Of a stretch of DNA of 64,000 nt, positions 1-8,389 are shown one piece after another. Position 1 is the stretch's first letter. Every line of letters starts with the position of its first letter. The stretch is from Acrocarpospora pleiomorpha (GTDB taxonomy: Bacteria; Actinomycetota; Actinomycetes; Streptosporangiales; Streptosporangiaceae), in NCBI RefSeq assembly GCF_009687885.1, contig NZ_BLAF01000015.1, positions 1 to 64,000 on the forward strand, read 5' to 3'. The translations under genes were made by a program, and so were the position numbers. A model generated the notes under the pieces. The model did not search any database and was not told the DNA's origin. It saw nothing but the letters and a program-made list of their open reading frames with translations.

Positions 1-104
1 GCGGTGGGGAAACACCCGGTTACATTCCGAACCCGGAAGTTAAGCCCTCCAGCGCCGATGGTACTGCACCGGGGACGGTGTGGGAGAGTAGGACGCCGCC
101 GGAC
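1..104 (+). rRNA. rrf: 5S ribosomal RNA, 3' part
   Basis: The window opens inside a 5S rRNA gene. The stretch has the bacterial 5S core (CCGAACCCGGAAGTTAAG, then the GGGAGAGTAGG helix region) and ends just before a strong terminator. Roughly the first 13-15 nucleotides of a normal ~117 nt 5S lie upstream of the window. Its position directly before a terminator suggests it closes an rrn operon whose 16S and 23S genes are to the left. The 3' end is placed by comparison with actinobacterial 5S and could be off by two or three bases. Confidence 0.93.
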
Positions 105-114
105 AATCTTTATC

Positions 115-150
115 GAAAGCCCCAGCCGTTTGGCTGGGGCTTTCGTGTTT
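115..150 (+). terminator. Rho-independent terminator of the rrn operon
   Basis: A 13-bp perfect stem (115-127 with 132-144) with a four-base loop is followed by a T-containing tail. It lies about 10 bases after the 5S 3' end and fits termination of the rRNA operon. Confidence 0.85.
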
Positions 151-251
151 TCTGAGGCTTCTCTGGGAGCTTCGCCAGGCAGGGGACAACACGCCCAAAC
201 CCCCACTAAGTTGGGTCCCAGACCCGACGCCCCTCCCCGGAGACTCCCCCC

Positions 252-1139
252 ATGGCGCCCAGGCACGCGACGATCGCAGCCGCACTCGCCCTGGCAGTGG
301 CCTGCGCCCCGGCCTCCCCGTCGGTCACTCCTGCGGCGACTCCCCAGCAACAATCCGCTCTCGTCCGCCTCAGCGCTGTCGCCACGGAGAGAACCGAACA
401 CGTCCCCCCGATTGACCAGGCGAAGCTCACCAAGCAGCTCCGCATTTTCGTGGCCAAGCACCCCGGTCGGACGTCCGCCGCGGTGGAAGACCTGCTAACT
501 GGCCGCGTTTACCGCTTCCGTCCCAATGAGCTGCTCCCGACCGCCAGCACCGCCAAGGTCAACATCCTCATGGCCGCCCTCCGGACAACCCGCTGGAAGA
601 GCCTCCCCGCTTCGGCCCGCCACGACGCCGACATCATGATCCGCGTGAGCGACAACAAAGCCGCCGACCGCCTCTGGGAGCGAATCGGCCGAGAAGGCGG
701 CCTGACCAGGGCCAACAAAGCCTTCAAACTAAAGAAGACCACCGCCATCGGCGGCAGCTGCGTAGACCTCTACTGCTGGGGAATCACCAGAACAACCGCC
801 CCCGACCAGGTCCGCCTGATCAAACTCCTGACCCGCAAGAACAGCCCCATCAAAGACCGCCGAACCATCCTGACCCTGATGGAAAAGATAGTCCCCGAAC
901 AAAAATGGGGCATCAGCGCCGGCGCCTGCGAAGGCGAATCCGTCGCCCTGAAGAACGGCTGGCTCAAACACGTCGCCAACAAACAATGGGTCATCGTCAG
1001 CGCCGGCCTCATAGCCAACAGATTCGCCGTGGCAGTCCTCACCGAGGACAACCCATCCAGCGAATCCGGCATCGCCAAGGTAGAAGGCATCACCAAACAA
1101 TTGATGACCGCCTTCCGGACCTGCCCGTCTACGGAGTGA
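252..1139 (+). CDS. Secreted class A beta-lactamase-like serine hydrolase
   Basis: A 295-aa protein with an N-terminal hydrophobic signal and Cys18 in a loose lipobox context (AVAC), so it is probably exported and may be lipid anchored. The penicillin-recognising serine enzyme fold is shown by an SxxK motif (STAK), an SDN motif (SDNKAADRL) and a KNG motif near the C terminus in the place of KTG. These are the three catalytic signatures of class A beta-lactamases and DD-peptidase-like hydrolases. The second element of class A enzymes, the ExxLN omega-loop glutamate, is not evident, so it may be a peptidase or a non-hydrolysing homologue rather than a resistance enzyme. A GGAG ribosome site precedes the ATG by about 10 bases. 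The 3' end overlaps the convergent regulator gene by 11 bases. Confidence 0.75.
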   Translation: MAPRHATIAAALALAVACAPASPSVTPAATPQQQSALVRLSAVATERTEHVPPIDQAKLTKQLRIFVAKHPGRTSAAVEDLLTGRVYRFRPNELLPTASTAKVNILMAALRTTRWKSLPASARHDADIMIRVSDNKAADRLWERIGREGGLTRANKAFKLKKTTAIGGSCVDLYCWGITRTTAPDQVRLIKLLTRKNSPIKDRRTILTLMEKIVPEQKWGISAGACEGESVALKNGWLKHVANKQWVIVSAGLIANRFAVAVLTEDNPSSESGIAKVEGITKQLMTAFRTCPSTE

Positions 1140-1830
1140 CTAGGCGGTAGCCGACGCCTCGGACTGTTTGGATTAGTTTGTCGTCTTCGTCGCCTAGGCG
1201 GGCGCGGAGGCGTTTGACGTGGACGGCGATGGTGTTGGTGGACATGGCGTCTACCGAGTGCCAGACGTGGCGCATGATCTGTTCGCGGGTGACGGTGCGG
1301 TCCGCGTTGCGCATCAGGTAGTGGAGGAGTTCGAATTCGCGCAGGGGTAGGTGGACCACGCGGCCGTCGACCTTGACCTGGTAGGCGGTGACGTCGAGGG
1401 ACACCTCGCCGATGGTCAGGACGGTGCGCTGGATGCCCTGGCGGCGGAAGGCGGCCTGGACCAGGGGGAGGAGTTCGGGGACGCGGTAGGGGCGGGCGAC
1501 GCAGGCGGTGGCGCCGGCGGCGAGGGCCTCCATGGCCTGTTCCGCGTGGCCTTCGCCGACGCCGAGGAGGACGGGGATGGCGCGCGCCAGCCGTACCGCG
1601 CGGACGAAGTCGACGGGGCCGATGATGGGCAGCGAGGCGCTGATCAGCACGGCGTCGGGGCGCAGGGCGCCTGCTTGAAGCAGGGCCTGCGCCCCGTCGA
1701 AGACACCGGTGACGTCGATGCCCTCGGATTCGAGTTCGGACGTCAGCGTCTGCACCATGTCACTGTCGGGATCCGCGATCAGTAGCACCGGCGCCGATCG
1801 AGTGTCCCCCTCCACTGCGGGTGCCGTCAC
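1129..1830 (-). CDS. OmpR/PhoB-type response regulator with phosphorylation-site-less receiver
   Basis: A 233-aa regulator: receiver-like domain (about residues 12-125) followed by a winged-helix DNA-binding domain (about 135-233, ending in VRGVGYRLVTP). The C-terminal domain is a good OmpR-type helix set. The receiver is atypical: where canonical receivers have D-x-x-L-P this protein has S-A-S-L-P, the signalling Thr/Ser position reads G (LLGVGEG), and the conserved Lys of the KP motif is Arg (ARPYR). It should therefore not be phosphorylated in the normal way and may work constitutively or by ligand or protein contact, as shown for GlnR-like orphan regulators. No kinase gene is adjacent. 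GTG start with a GGGAGGA ribosome site. It lies just downstream of pstB on the same strand, so a role near phosphate or nitrogen control is possible but unproven. Confidence 0.82.
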   Translation of the reverse strand: MTAPAVEGDTRSAPVLLIADPDSDMVQTLTSELESEGIDVTGVFDGAQALLQAGALRPDAVLISASLPIIGPVDFVRAVRLARAIPVLLGVGEGHAEQAMEALAAGATACVARPYRVPELLPLVQAAFRRQGIQRTVLTIGEVSLDVTAYQVKVDGRVVHLPLREFELLHYLMRNADRTVTREQIMRHVWHSVDAMSTNTIAVHVKRLRARLGDEDDKLIQTVRGVGYRLVTP

Positions 1831-1884
1831 CCGGGTCCTCCCTGCGAGTGTGCCTGTGAACCAGAGCGAGTTCGAAGAAAACGA

Positions 1885-2718
1885 TCAGCCGAAGCGTCCG
1901 GTGATGTAATCCTCGGTTCGCTTGTCGGAGGGCTTGGTGAAGATCCGGGTGGTCTGGTCGAATTCGACCAGTCGCCCGTGCCGCACCCCGGCGTCGTCGA
2001 CGTCGGCGGTGAAGAACGCGGTCCGGTCGGAGACGCGGGCCGCCTGCTGCATGTTGTGGGTGACGATCAGGATCGTGTATTCCTGGCGCAGTTCCTGCAT
2101 CAGGTCTTCGATCTTCGTCGTCGCGATCGGGTCGAGGGCCGAGCAGGGCTCGTCCATGAGGATGACCTCAGGCTTGACCGCGATGGCCCGGGCGATGCAC
2201 AGTCGCTGCTGCTGTCCGCCGGACAGCGAGAGCGCGTTCTGCTTGAGCTTGTCCTTGACCTCGTCCCAGAGGGCGGCCTTCTGGAGCGCCTCTTCGACGA
2301 TAGAGTCCATGTTCTTCTTGATGCCGTTGACCCGCGGGCCGTACGCGACGTTGTCGTAGATCGGCTTGGGGAACGGGTTCGGCTTCTGGAAGACCATGCC
2401 GATGCGGCGGCGGACTTCGATCGGGTCGACGTGGTCGCCGTACAGATCCTCCTCGTGGTAGAGGATCTTGCCCTTGATGTGGGCGCCGGGGATCAGGTCG
2501 TTCATCCGGTTGAAGCAGCGCAGCACCGTGCTCTTGCCACAGCCGGACGGGCCGATCATGGCGGTGATCTCGCGGCGGCCGATCATCATGTCGACGTTCC
2601 GGACGGCCTCGTAGTCGCCGTAGAAGACGCTGAGGTCCTCGACGGTGAAGACGGGGTCGAGTGAGCCGGGGGTGTTGGGGACGTCGGGGCCGCGGAGGGT
2701 CACGTTGGGCTGAGTCAC
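1885..2718 (-). CDS. pstB: Phosphate ABC transporter ATP-binding protein PstB
   Basis: A 277-aa ATPase that drives phosphate import through PstA and PstC at the membrane. Walker A is GPSGCGKST, the ABC signature is LSGGQQQR, and Walker B is VILMDEP followed by the H-loop (THNMQQ). The C terminus [11 protein letters not shown] is typical of PstB. The reading frame stays open far upstream, into pstA, but homology begins only about 20 residues before [12 protein letters not shown]. The GTG at 2718, 35 bases after the pstA stop, is the sensible start and gives a protein slightly longer than the usual ~258 aa. Last gene of pstSCAB. Confidence 0.95.
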   Translation of the reverse strand: MTQPNVTLRGPDVPNTPGSLDPVFTVEDLSVFYGDYEAVRNVDMMIGRREITAMIGPSGCGKSTVLRCFNRMNDLIPGAHIKGKILYHEEDLYGDHVDPIEVRRRIGMVFQKPNPFPKPIYDNVAYGPRVNGIKKNMDSIVEEALQKAALWDEVKDKLKQNALSLSGGQQQRLCIARAIAVKPEVILMDEPCSALDPIATTKIEDLMQELRQEYTILIVTHNMQQAARVSDRTAFFTADVDDAGVRHGRLVEFDQTTRIFTKPSDKRTEDYITGRFG

Positions 2719-2753
2719 TCTGCCTGCCTGAGTCGTTCCGTGCGTCAAGGGAT

Positions 2754-3644
2754 TCACCAGCGCTTCTGGTAGCGGTTCCGGAGCCAGATGGCGAGGGAGT
2801 TCATCAGCAGCAAGATCGCGAGCAGCACGACGATCGCAGCCGCGGCGAGGATGTGGAACTCCTCGCGGGACTGGCTGATGAGGTTGTAGATCTGCAGCGG
2901 CAGGACGGTGAAGCTGCTCCAGATCCCATCGGGGTTGAAGCGCACCAGTGTCGCGGCGCCGAGCATGAGGAAGGGGGCGGCCTCGCCGATGGCCCGGGAC
3001 AGGGCCAGGATGGAGCCGGTGGCGATGCCGGGGATGGAGGCGGGCAGCACCTGCCGGTAGATCGTCTGCCACTGGGTGGCGCCCAGGGCGAGCGAGCCTT
3101 CCCGGATGGAGGGCGGCACCGCGCGGATGGCCTCCCGGGCCGAGATGATGACGATCGGGAGCACCAGCAGCGAGATGGTGACCGCGCCGGTCATGACCGT
3201 GAATCCGAAGTCGAGCCAGCGGGCGATGATGCCGAGACCGAGGATTCCGTACACGATGGAGGGGACGGCGGCCAGGTTGGCGATGTTGAGCTCGATCAGC
3301 CGGTTGTACCACCTGGTGTTGTCGGCGTACTCCTCCAGGTAGATGGCGGCGAGGACGCCGGTGGGGAGCGCCATCAGGGCGGTCAGGCCGATGATCCAGA
3401 GGGTGCCGGTGATGCCGGAGAGCACGCCGGCGGTCTCGGGACGCCGTACTGACGGGAAGTTCTCCCAGAGGCGGGAGTCCAGGCGCGGCCAGCCTTCGGT
3501 CAGCGTGTACGCCAGGAGCAGGGCCAGGAAGATCAGCGCGATCGCCAGGCTGGACAGGAGGGCGATCCTAAACAGATGCTCCCGGAGCGGGCGTCCCTTG
3601 CCGACCAGATCAACCTGGGACCGCGGTGTCGAGAGGATAGCCAT
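2754..3644 (-). CDS. pstA: Phosphate ABC transporter permease PstA
   Basis: A 296-aa integral membrane protein with about six hydrophobic segments. It is one of the two channel subunits of the high-affinity phosphate importer. The cytoplasmic EAA-type loop is visible in [20 protein letters not shown], where it would contact PstB. The ATG at 3644 shares a base with the pstC stop (TAATG), so the two subunits are translationally coupled. The N-terminal ~40 residues before the first membrane helix are rich in charged residues. Confidence 0.95.
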   Translation of the reverse strand: MAILSTPRSQVDLVGKGRPLREHLFRIALLSSLAIALIFLALLLAYTLTEGWPRLDSRLWENFPSVRRPETAGVLSGITGTLWIIGLTALMALPTGVLAAIYLEEYADNTRWYNRLIELNIANLAAVPSIVYGILGLGIIARWLDFGFTVMTGAVTISLLVLPIVIISAREAIRAVPPSIREGSLALGATQWQTIYRQVLPASIPGIATGSILALSRAIGEAAPFLMLGAATLVRFNPDGIWSSFTVLPLQIYNLISQSREEFHILAAAAIVVLLAILLLMNSLAIWLRNRYQKRW

Positions 3645-4585
3645 TACTCGTACACCTCACGATATTTCTTCACCATGCGGGCGCTGAACCAGTTCATCGC
3701 GAAGGTCATGATGAACAGCAGCGACCCGACCGCGAAGATGGTCTTGTACGCGATGGACCCCACCGGAGCGTCCCCGGACCCCGCGCTGGCGATGAAGGCC
3801 GCCATGGTGGCCATCTCACTGCCCGGGTTGAACGTGAAGATCGACTTGAAGCCGGCCGCGATGGCCACGATCATCGTCTCGCCCGCGGCGCGGGAGATGG
3901 CCAGGATGATGGCCGCCACGATGCCGGAGAACGCCGCCGGGAGCACCACGCTCACCGACGTCGTCATCTTCGAGGCGCCCAGCGCGAACGAGCCTTCGCG
4001 CAGGCTGCGCGGCACCGCCGACATGGCGTCCTCGGACAGTGACGCCACGATCGGGATGATCATGACGCCGACCAGCAGACCCGCGCTCAGCGCGTTCCTG
4101 GGGTCGAGCGAGAACGGCAGGATGTCCTGCAGCAGCGGGGTGACGAAGCTGAAGGCGAAGAAGCCGAAGACCACGGTCGGGATGCCCGCCAGCACTTCGA
4201 GCACCGGCTTGAAGATCTTGCGGATCCTGGGGGTCGCGTACTCGGACAGGTAGATCGCGGCCGCCAGGCCGAGCGGGATCGCCACGATGATGGCGATCAG
4301 GGTGATCTCCAGGGTGGCCACGATGATCGGCCACACGCCGAAGCTGGGCGGCGAGAACAGCGGACCCCACGAGGTGGAGCCGAAGAACTCGCCGAAGCTG
4401 ACCTCGGAGAAGAACTCGATGGTCGGCTCCAGCAGGGCCGCCACGATGCCGAGCGTGGTCGCGATCGACACCAGCGCGGCGGCCAGGAGGAGCACCTTGA
4501 CGGCGGCCTCTCCATAACGCGGGCGCGACCGCGCCAGGGACCGGTTGGGCCCCGGCGCGGTCGCTCGGTTGTTCGCCGAAGTCAT
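3644..4585 (-). CDS. pstC: Phosphate ABC transporter permease PstC
   Basis: A 313-aa membrane permease that pairs with PstA. It has a ~35-residue basic cytoplasmic N terminus, about six transmembrane segments, a conserved PTVVFGFFAF segment and an EAA-type loop (PRSLREGSFALGASKMTT). Its ATG shares one base with the pstS stop (TGATG), another coupled junction in the operon. Confidence 0.95.
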   Translation of the reverse strand: MTSANNRATAPGPNRSLARSRPRYGEAAVKVLLLAAALVSIATTLGIVAALLEPTIEFFSEVSFGEFFGSTSWGPLFSPPSFGVWPIIVATLEITLIAIIVAIPLGLAAAIYLSEYATPRIRKIFKPVLEVLAGIPTVVFGFFAFSFVTPLLQDILPFSLDPRNALSAGLLVGVMIIPIVASLSEDAMSAVPRSLREGSFALGASKMTTSVSVVLPAAFSGIVAAIILAISRAAGETMIVAIAAGFKSIFTFNPGSEMATMAAFIASAGSGDAPVGSIAYKTIFAVGSLLFIMTFAMNWFSARMVKKYREVYE

Positions 4586-5580
4586 CAGCCGGCCTGCGTC
4601 TTGAGGGACGCGGAGTCCGTCTTGAGCTTGGCCTCCTGCTCAGGGTTGAGCGTGATGAACTTGGCGTCCTTGGCGATGGTCGCGATGTTGGCCACCAGGT
4701 AGTCCACGAACGCGGTCACTTCGGGCTTCTTCAGCTCAGCCAGGTTGGGGTAGATGAACAGCGGCCGGGACAGCGGGGTGTAGGTGCCGTCCTGAGCGGT
4801 CTGCGCGCTCGGCCCGACGCAACCGGCGCCGGAGTCGACCTGCACGGCCGTCAGCTTGTCCATGTTCTCCTCGTAGTAGGTGAAGCCGAAGTAACCAAGG
4901 CCACCCTTGGCGCCGGCGACACCCTGCACGATGACGTTGTCGTCCTCGCTGGGGGAGTAGTCCTTGCGGCTGACGTTCTTCTCACCGTTGATCTCTTCGG
5001 TGAAGTACTCGAAGGTGCCGGAGTCGGTGCCCGGGCCGAAGAGCTTCAGCGGCTCCTTCGGGAACTTGGCGTCGACCTGGTCCCAGCTGTTGATCTTGCC
5101 CTCGGCGCCCGGCTCCCAGATCTTCTTGAGCTGGTCGACGGTGAGGCAGGTGGCCCAGGTGTTCTCCTTGGGCACGACCACGGTCAGGGCGTCGGTCGCG
5201 ACCCGCAGCTCGCCGAAGTTGATCCCCTTGGCGGTGCAGGCCGCCTTCTCCTCGTCCTTGATCGGGCGGGAGGCGTTGGCGATGGCGGTCTCACCGGCGC
5301 AGAACTTCTCGAAGCCGCCGCCCGTGCCGGAGGTGCCGACCGCGAGCTTGACCTGCGGCTGCTCCTCACCAAAGATTTCCGCGGCGACCTGGATCAGCGG
5401 GGCCACCGTGCTCGAGCCATCGATCTTGATTTCGCCGGCGAGCGCGGCCGGAGCGCTTTCCGCGCCACCCGTGGCTTCGGTGCTGGGGTCGGCCGGAGTG
5501 GCCGTTTCCCCGCCGCCACATGCAGCGAGCGAGAGCACACCGGCGAGCGTCACCGCGGCGAGTCGACCTGCATACTTCAC
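4585..5580 (-). CDS. pstS: Phosphate-binding lipoprotein PstS
   Basis: A 331-aa phosphate receptor for the PstCAB importer, anchored outside the membrane. The signal peptide ends in a lipobox (SLAAC, Cys21). The mature protein shows the PstS phosphate-binding features KIDGSSTVAPL, GTSGTGGGFEKFCAGE and GPGTDSGTFEYF. GTG start with a GGGAGGA ribosome site. First gene of the operon; the control region upstream carries a PHO-box array, so induction under phosphate limitation by PhoP is expected. Confidence 0.96.
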   Translation of the reverse strand: MKYAGRLAAVTLAGVLSLAACGGGETATPADPSTEATGGAESAPAALAGEIKIDGSSTVAPLIQVAAEIFGEEQPQVKLAVGTSGTGGGFEKFCAGETAIANASRPIKDEEKAACTAKGINFGELRVATDALTVVVPKENTWATCLTVDQLKKIWEPGAEGKINSWDQVDAKFPKEPLKLFGPGTDSGTFEYFTEEINGEKNVSRKDYSPSEDDNVIVQGVAGAKGGLGYFGFTYYEENMDKLTAVQVDSGAGCVGPSAQTAQDGTYTPLSRPLFIYPNLAELKKPEVTAFVDYLVANIATIAKDAKFITLNPEQEAKLKTDSASLKTQAG

Positions 5581-5633
5581 GGTCTTCGTCCTCCCATTTG
5601 TTTCATCAACGGGTAGGACGCTAAGGAGCCAAG

Positions 5634-5672
5634 GTGACCTAATCCCCAGGCAAAGGTGAACGCATAATGAAC
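5634..5672 (-). promoter_or_regulatory. PHO box (PhoP-binding direct repeats) upstream of pstS
   Basis: On the minus strand there are 11-nt spaced repeats GTTCATTATGC, GTTCACCTTTG, a degenerate unit, then GGTCACCTTGG. The GTTCAC-like heads fall at exact 11-bp multiples (first bases at 5672, 5661 and 5639), as in actinobacterial PhoP operators. The array lies 54-92 bases before the pstS start. Confidence 0.8.
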
Positions 5673-5730
5673 GGGCTAGGTCATCTCGCTACTGATAACG
5701 AGCAGGTCACGCCGGTGACGTTCATCTGAG

Positions 5731-5754
5731 ACCGGGCGTAACACCACGCCCGGT
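5731..5754 (-). terminator. Hairpin after the HTH regulator gene
   Basis: A perfect 9-bp GC-rich stem (5731-5739 with 5746-5754) and a six-base loop sit directly after the stop of the minus-strand HTH gene. There is no strong U tract, so it is a likely but not certain terminator. It also insulates the pstS promoter. Confidence 0.55.
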
Positions 5755-5758
5755 TCAG

Positions 5759-7012
5759 TTAAACGACAGTTGAACGCAGCCGGTCATCGAATTCGCGGAC
5801 CAGCAGAGAGGGCGGTCCCTCGTAGTCGCGCCGGAACCGGCGGACCCGCTGGAGCACCCGCTCAGAGGAATAGACGACGCCCGCTTTGAGCGCTTCCTGG
5901 GCGAGGGTGAACGCCTCGTCCACCTCGCCGGCCATGCGCCGGGCGGTCGCGATCTCCAGCATCAGCAGGGCCTGCTGCTTGGCGGCGGGCCGCACCGACA
6001 CCAGGGATTCGGTGAAGGCGGCGACGGCGTCCTGGGGACGGCCGAGCCGGACCATGACCAGGGCTCGGTATCCGGCGAGTTTGCCCGGATCGAAGGGGAA
6101 CACCCACGGCCATGGCGGCGAAACCGTGCGTTCACCCGCGGCCACCGCGAGTTCGGCTTCGCGTAAGCAGCGCAGGGCGCCGTGCGCGTCGTGGCGGGCC
6201 GCGTGGCCGAGCGCCTCGATGCAGGCCAGCCAGGCGCGCGCGGTCGGGGGCGGGTGCGAGCCGGTCCGCGCCCGGGCCTGGGCGACCATGGACAGGCCCA
6301 GCTGCGGGTCGTCATGATCGATCTCGAAGGCGGCCAGGCTGCCCAGCATGTACGCCTCCAGCAGCGGATGCTCGGCCCGGCGCGCCGAATCCACCGCGAA
6401 CCGGTAGAACATCCGGGCGGTGCCGATGTCCTGCATGTCGGCGTGCAGCCAGGCGGCGAACCCGGCGGCCTCGCTGACCGTCGGGCACACCTCGATCGCG
6501 AACGGCGTCTCCGCCGACCGGACCAGGGCGCGCTTGGTCAGCTCCACGTGGGCGACCGCCCCCCGGGCGAGCTCGCGGGCGGGCGTGTCGGACTCCAGCC
6601 TGCGCTGCGCGCCGGTGATCGCGGCGAGCGAGGCGGCGGTGGTCTCGTCGGCGGCGCGGTAGGAGATCGACGGCGTCACCGGCAGCGCGGCCAGGAAGGC
6701 TACCTTGCTGAAGTCGCGGCGTTTCGTGGGATCCTCACCGCCCCGGTCGCCAATCCGGAGGAGGTACTGGGGCACGCCGAGCGTCCGGGCGATGTCCCTG
6801 ATCTGGTCGACCGAGAGCATCTGCTGCCCGCGCAAGACCTTGGACACCCAGCTTTGCGAATAGCCGACCGCGTGGGCGAGCTGGCTCTGGGTCCAGCCAT
6901 GAGCGGACCGGACCTCGTCGAGGAGTGTCGCCATGTCGCATTCCGCGAGCGCGGTGGCGACGAGGGGGCGGGCCCAGAATTCGGGCTGCAGACCGTTTCC
7001 GTCATGACCCAT
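5759..7012 (-). CDS. XRE-family HTH regulator with TPR-like C-terminal domain
   Basis: A 417-aa protein. Residues about 28-85 form a Cro/C1-type helix-turn-helix (GWTQSQLAHAVGYSQSWVSKVLRG). The remaining ~330 residues are helical, Ala/Arg/Leu-rich and look like TPR repeats, the arrangement of many actinomycete regulators that sense peptides or small molecules. The target is unknown. The start ATG at 7012 leaves about 115 bases to the divergently transcribed small gene at 7129, so the regulator may control it. Confidence 0.8.
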   Translation of the reverse strand: MGHDGNGLQPEFWARPLVATALAECDMATLLDEVRSAHGWTQSQLAHAVGYSQSWVSKVLRGQQMLSVDQIRDIARTLGVPQYLLRIGDRGGEDPTKRRDFSKVAFLAALPVTPSISYRAADETTAASLAAITGAQRRLESDTPARELARGAVAHVELTKRALVRSAETPFAIEVCPTVSEAAGFAAWLHADMQDIGTARMFYRFAVDSARRAEHPLLEAYMLGSLAAFEIDHDDPQLGLSMVAQARARTGSHPPPTARAWLACIEALGHAARHDAHGALRCLREAELAVAAGERTVSPPWPWVFPFDPGKLAGYRALVMVRLGRPQDAVAAFTESLVSVRPAAKQQALLMLEIATARRMAGEVDEAFTLAQEALKAGVVYSSERVLQRVRRFRRDYEGPPSLLVREFDDRLRSTVV

Positions 7013-7128
7013 GACCGTAAGTTACTCCCGATCCCGGCGTCACGCAGGAATTCGTCTCACGAATAGTGCGATTGCTGATCGTGGTGGCGTATTCCTCCGG
7101 TCGCTCGACCCTGTTGAGGATCGCGAGT

Positions 7129-7443
7129 ATGGATGCTCTCACCAGGACAGGCTCGCGTGGAAAGGTCATGACCAGCTATCACGGCCCGCACGTGCCCAGT
7201 CGGCCGGAGCCGGACGCGAAGCAGATCAACTGGCGCCCCGGGATTCGGCGGACCGATCGGGAACGTGTTCGGGCTCATTCGTGCTCGTGCCGGGGTGTGG
7301 TGTACGAATTCGTCGGCGCGGCGGGGCAGTACTTCATCCGCAGGACGACCCTGCAGACCGGCGCGATGGAAGAGACCGAGCGCATGCTGGCGGTGCGCGC
7401 CGAGCAGATGTGGGCCGATCTCTTCGCGGGCCGTGTCTATTAA
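7129..7443 (+). CDS. Small hypothetical protein divergent from the HTH regulator
   Basis: A 104-aa basic protein, not recognised. The ATG at 7129 is preceded by GAGGA with eight bases spacing; an ATG at 7168 giving ~91 aa is an alternative. The C-terminal half (RGVVYEFVGAAGQYFIRRTT and MEETERMLAVRAEQMWADLF) looks like a small folded domain. A CSC pair is the only cysteine motif. The stop codon lies inside the left end of the inverted-repeat element at 7439-7530. Its divergent pairing with an XRE/TPR regulator suggests it is a controlled partner. Confidence 0.5.
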   Translation: MDALTRTGSRGKVMTSYHGPHVPSRPEPDAKQINWRPGIRRTDRERVRAHSCSCRGVVYEFVGAAGQYFIRRTTLQTGAMEETERMLAVRAEQMWADLFAGRVY

Positions 7444-7530
7444 TGAGAAAGTCGTGATCTGGACAACCGCAGCGGTGAATCGCCTGGTCGGCGGCTATGC
7501 GGCTGGCTATGGGGCGGGTTTCTCATTAAT
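7439..7530. repeat. 92-nt inverted-repeat element, copy A
   Basis: Bounded by a perfect 12-bp inverted repeat (ATTAATGAGAAA at 7439-7450, its complement at 7519-7530). The interior is clearly alignable with copy B at 10747-10840. Where copy B has C-G in the terminal stem, copy A has T-A, a compensatory difference. It lies between the convergent ends of a small gene and hisN. Confidence 0.75.
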
Positions 7531-7534
7531 TTGA

Positions 7535-8314
7535 TCAGCCGCCGAGGCGCTTGAGCACCTCGCTGTGGAGCAGGCCGTTGGTGCTGACCAGGTTGCCGGC
7601 TTCCAGGGGTGACGCGCCGTTGAGCCCGGTGCAGGTGCCGCCCGCCTCCTCCACGATCACGGTGATGGCGGCCATGTCCCAGGGCGACAGTTCGGGTTCA
7701 GCCGAGATGTCGACCGAGCCCTCCGCCACCATGACGTGCGACCAGAAGTCGCCGTAGCCGCGGCTGCGCCAGACGGCGCGGTTCAGGTCGAGGAAGTTGT
7801 CGAGTTTGCCCGCCTGCTCCCATTCGTGCAGGTCGGAGAAGGACAGCGAGGCGTCGTCCAGGCGGTGCACCGAGGAGACCTGGCAGCGGCTGGCCTTCGT
7901 CAGGCTGCGGCCGGTCCACGCGCCGCCGTCCTTCGCGGCCCACCAGCGGCGTTGCACCGCGGGGGCGGAGACGACGCCGACGACGACCTTGCCCTCTTCC
8001 ATCAGGGCGATGAGGGTGGCCCAGACGGGCACGCCGCGGACGTAGTTCTTGGTGCCGTCGATGGGGTCGATGACCCAGGAGCGCATGCCGTATCCGGTCT
8101 TGCCGAACTCCTCGCCGATGATGGCGTCGCGGGGGCGGGCGCGGCGCAGGGTGCCGCGGATGGCCTCCTCGACCGCGCGGTCGGCGTCGCTGACCGGGGT
8201 GAGGTCGGGTTTGGTGTCGATCTTGAGGTCGACGGCTTTGAAGCGGCGCATGGTGATGTCATCGGCGGCGTCCGCCATCACGTGCGCGAGGCGCAGATCG
8301 TCGCTGTATCCCAT
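7535..8314 (-). CDS. hisN: Histidinol-phosphatase, inositol monophosphatase family
   Basis: A 259-aa Mg-dependent phosphatase of the IMPase fold. Metal-site motifs are present: GEEFG, WVIDPIDGTKNYVRG and SPWDMAAITVIVEEAGG. In actinobacteria this subfamily removes phosphate from histidinol phosphate, the next-to-last biosynthetic step of histidine. The N-terminal SDDLRLAHVMADAAD matches actinobacterial HisN closely. I take the ATG at 8314; an in-frame TTG four codons earlier is possible. A broader inositol or other sugar-phosphate phosphatase role cannot be excluded. Confidence 0.85.
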   Translation of the reverse strand: MGYSDDLRLAHVMADAADDITMRRFKAVDLKIDTKPDLTPVSDADRAVEEAIRGTLRRARPRDAIIGEEFGKTGYGMRSWVIDPIDGTKNYVRGVPVWATLIALMEEGKVVVGVVSAPAVQRRWWAAKDGGAWTGRSLTKASRCQVSSVHRLDDASLSFSDLHEWEQAGKLDNFLDLNRAVWRSRGYGDFWSHVMVAEGSVDISAEPELSPWDMAAITVIVEEAGGTCTGLNGASPLEAGNLVSTNGLLHSEVLKRLGG

Positions 8315-8389
8315 CACGGGACACAACGCTACCGCGTATACACGGGCCGCATCAGAGGCGGGACCGGTCCAAATGCTACGTGCTGGTAG

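Noticed and set aside
1885..3312. Extended 475-codon frame of pstB
   Set aside because: The extra ~198 codons overlap pstA out of frame and have shadow composition; PstB begins at the GTG at 2718.
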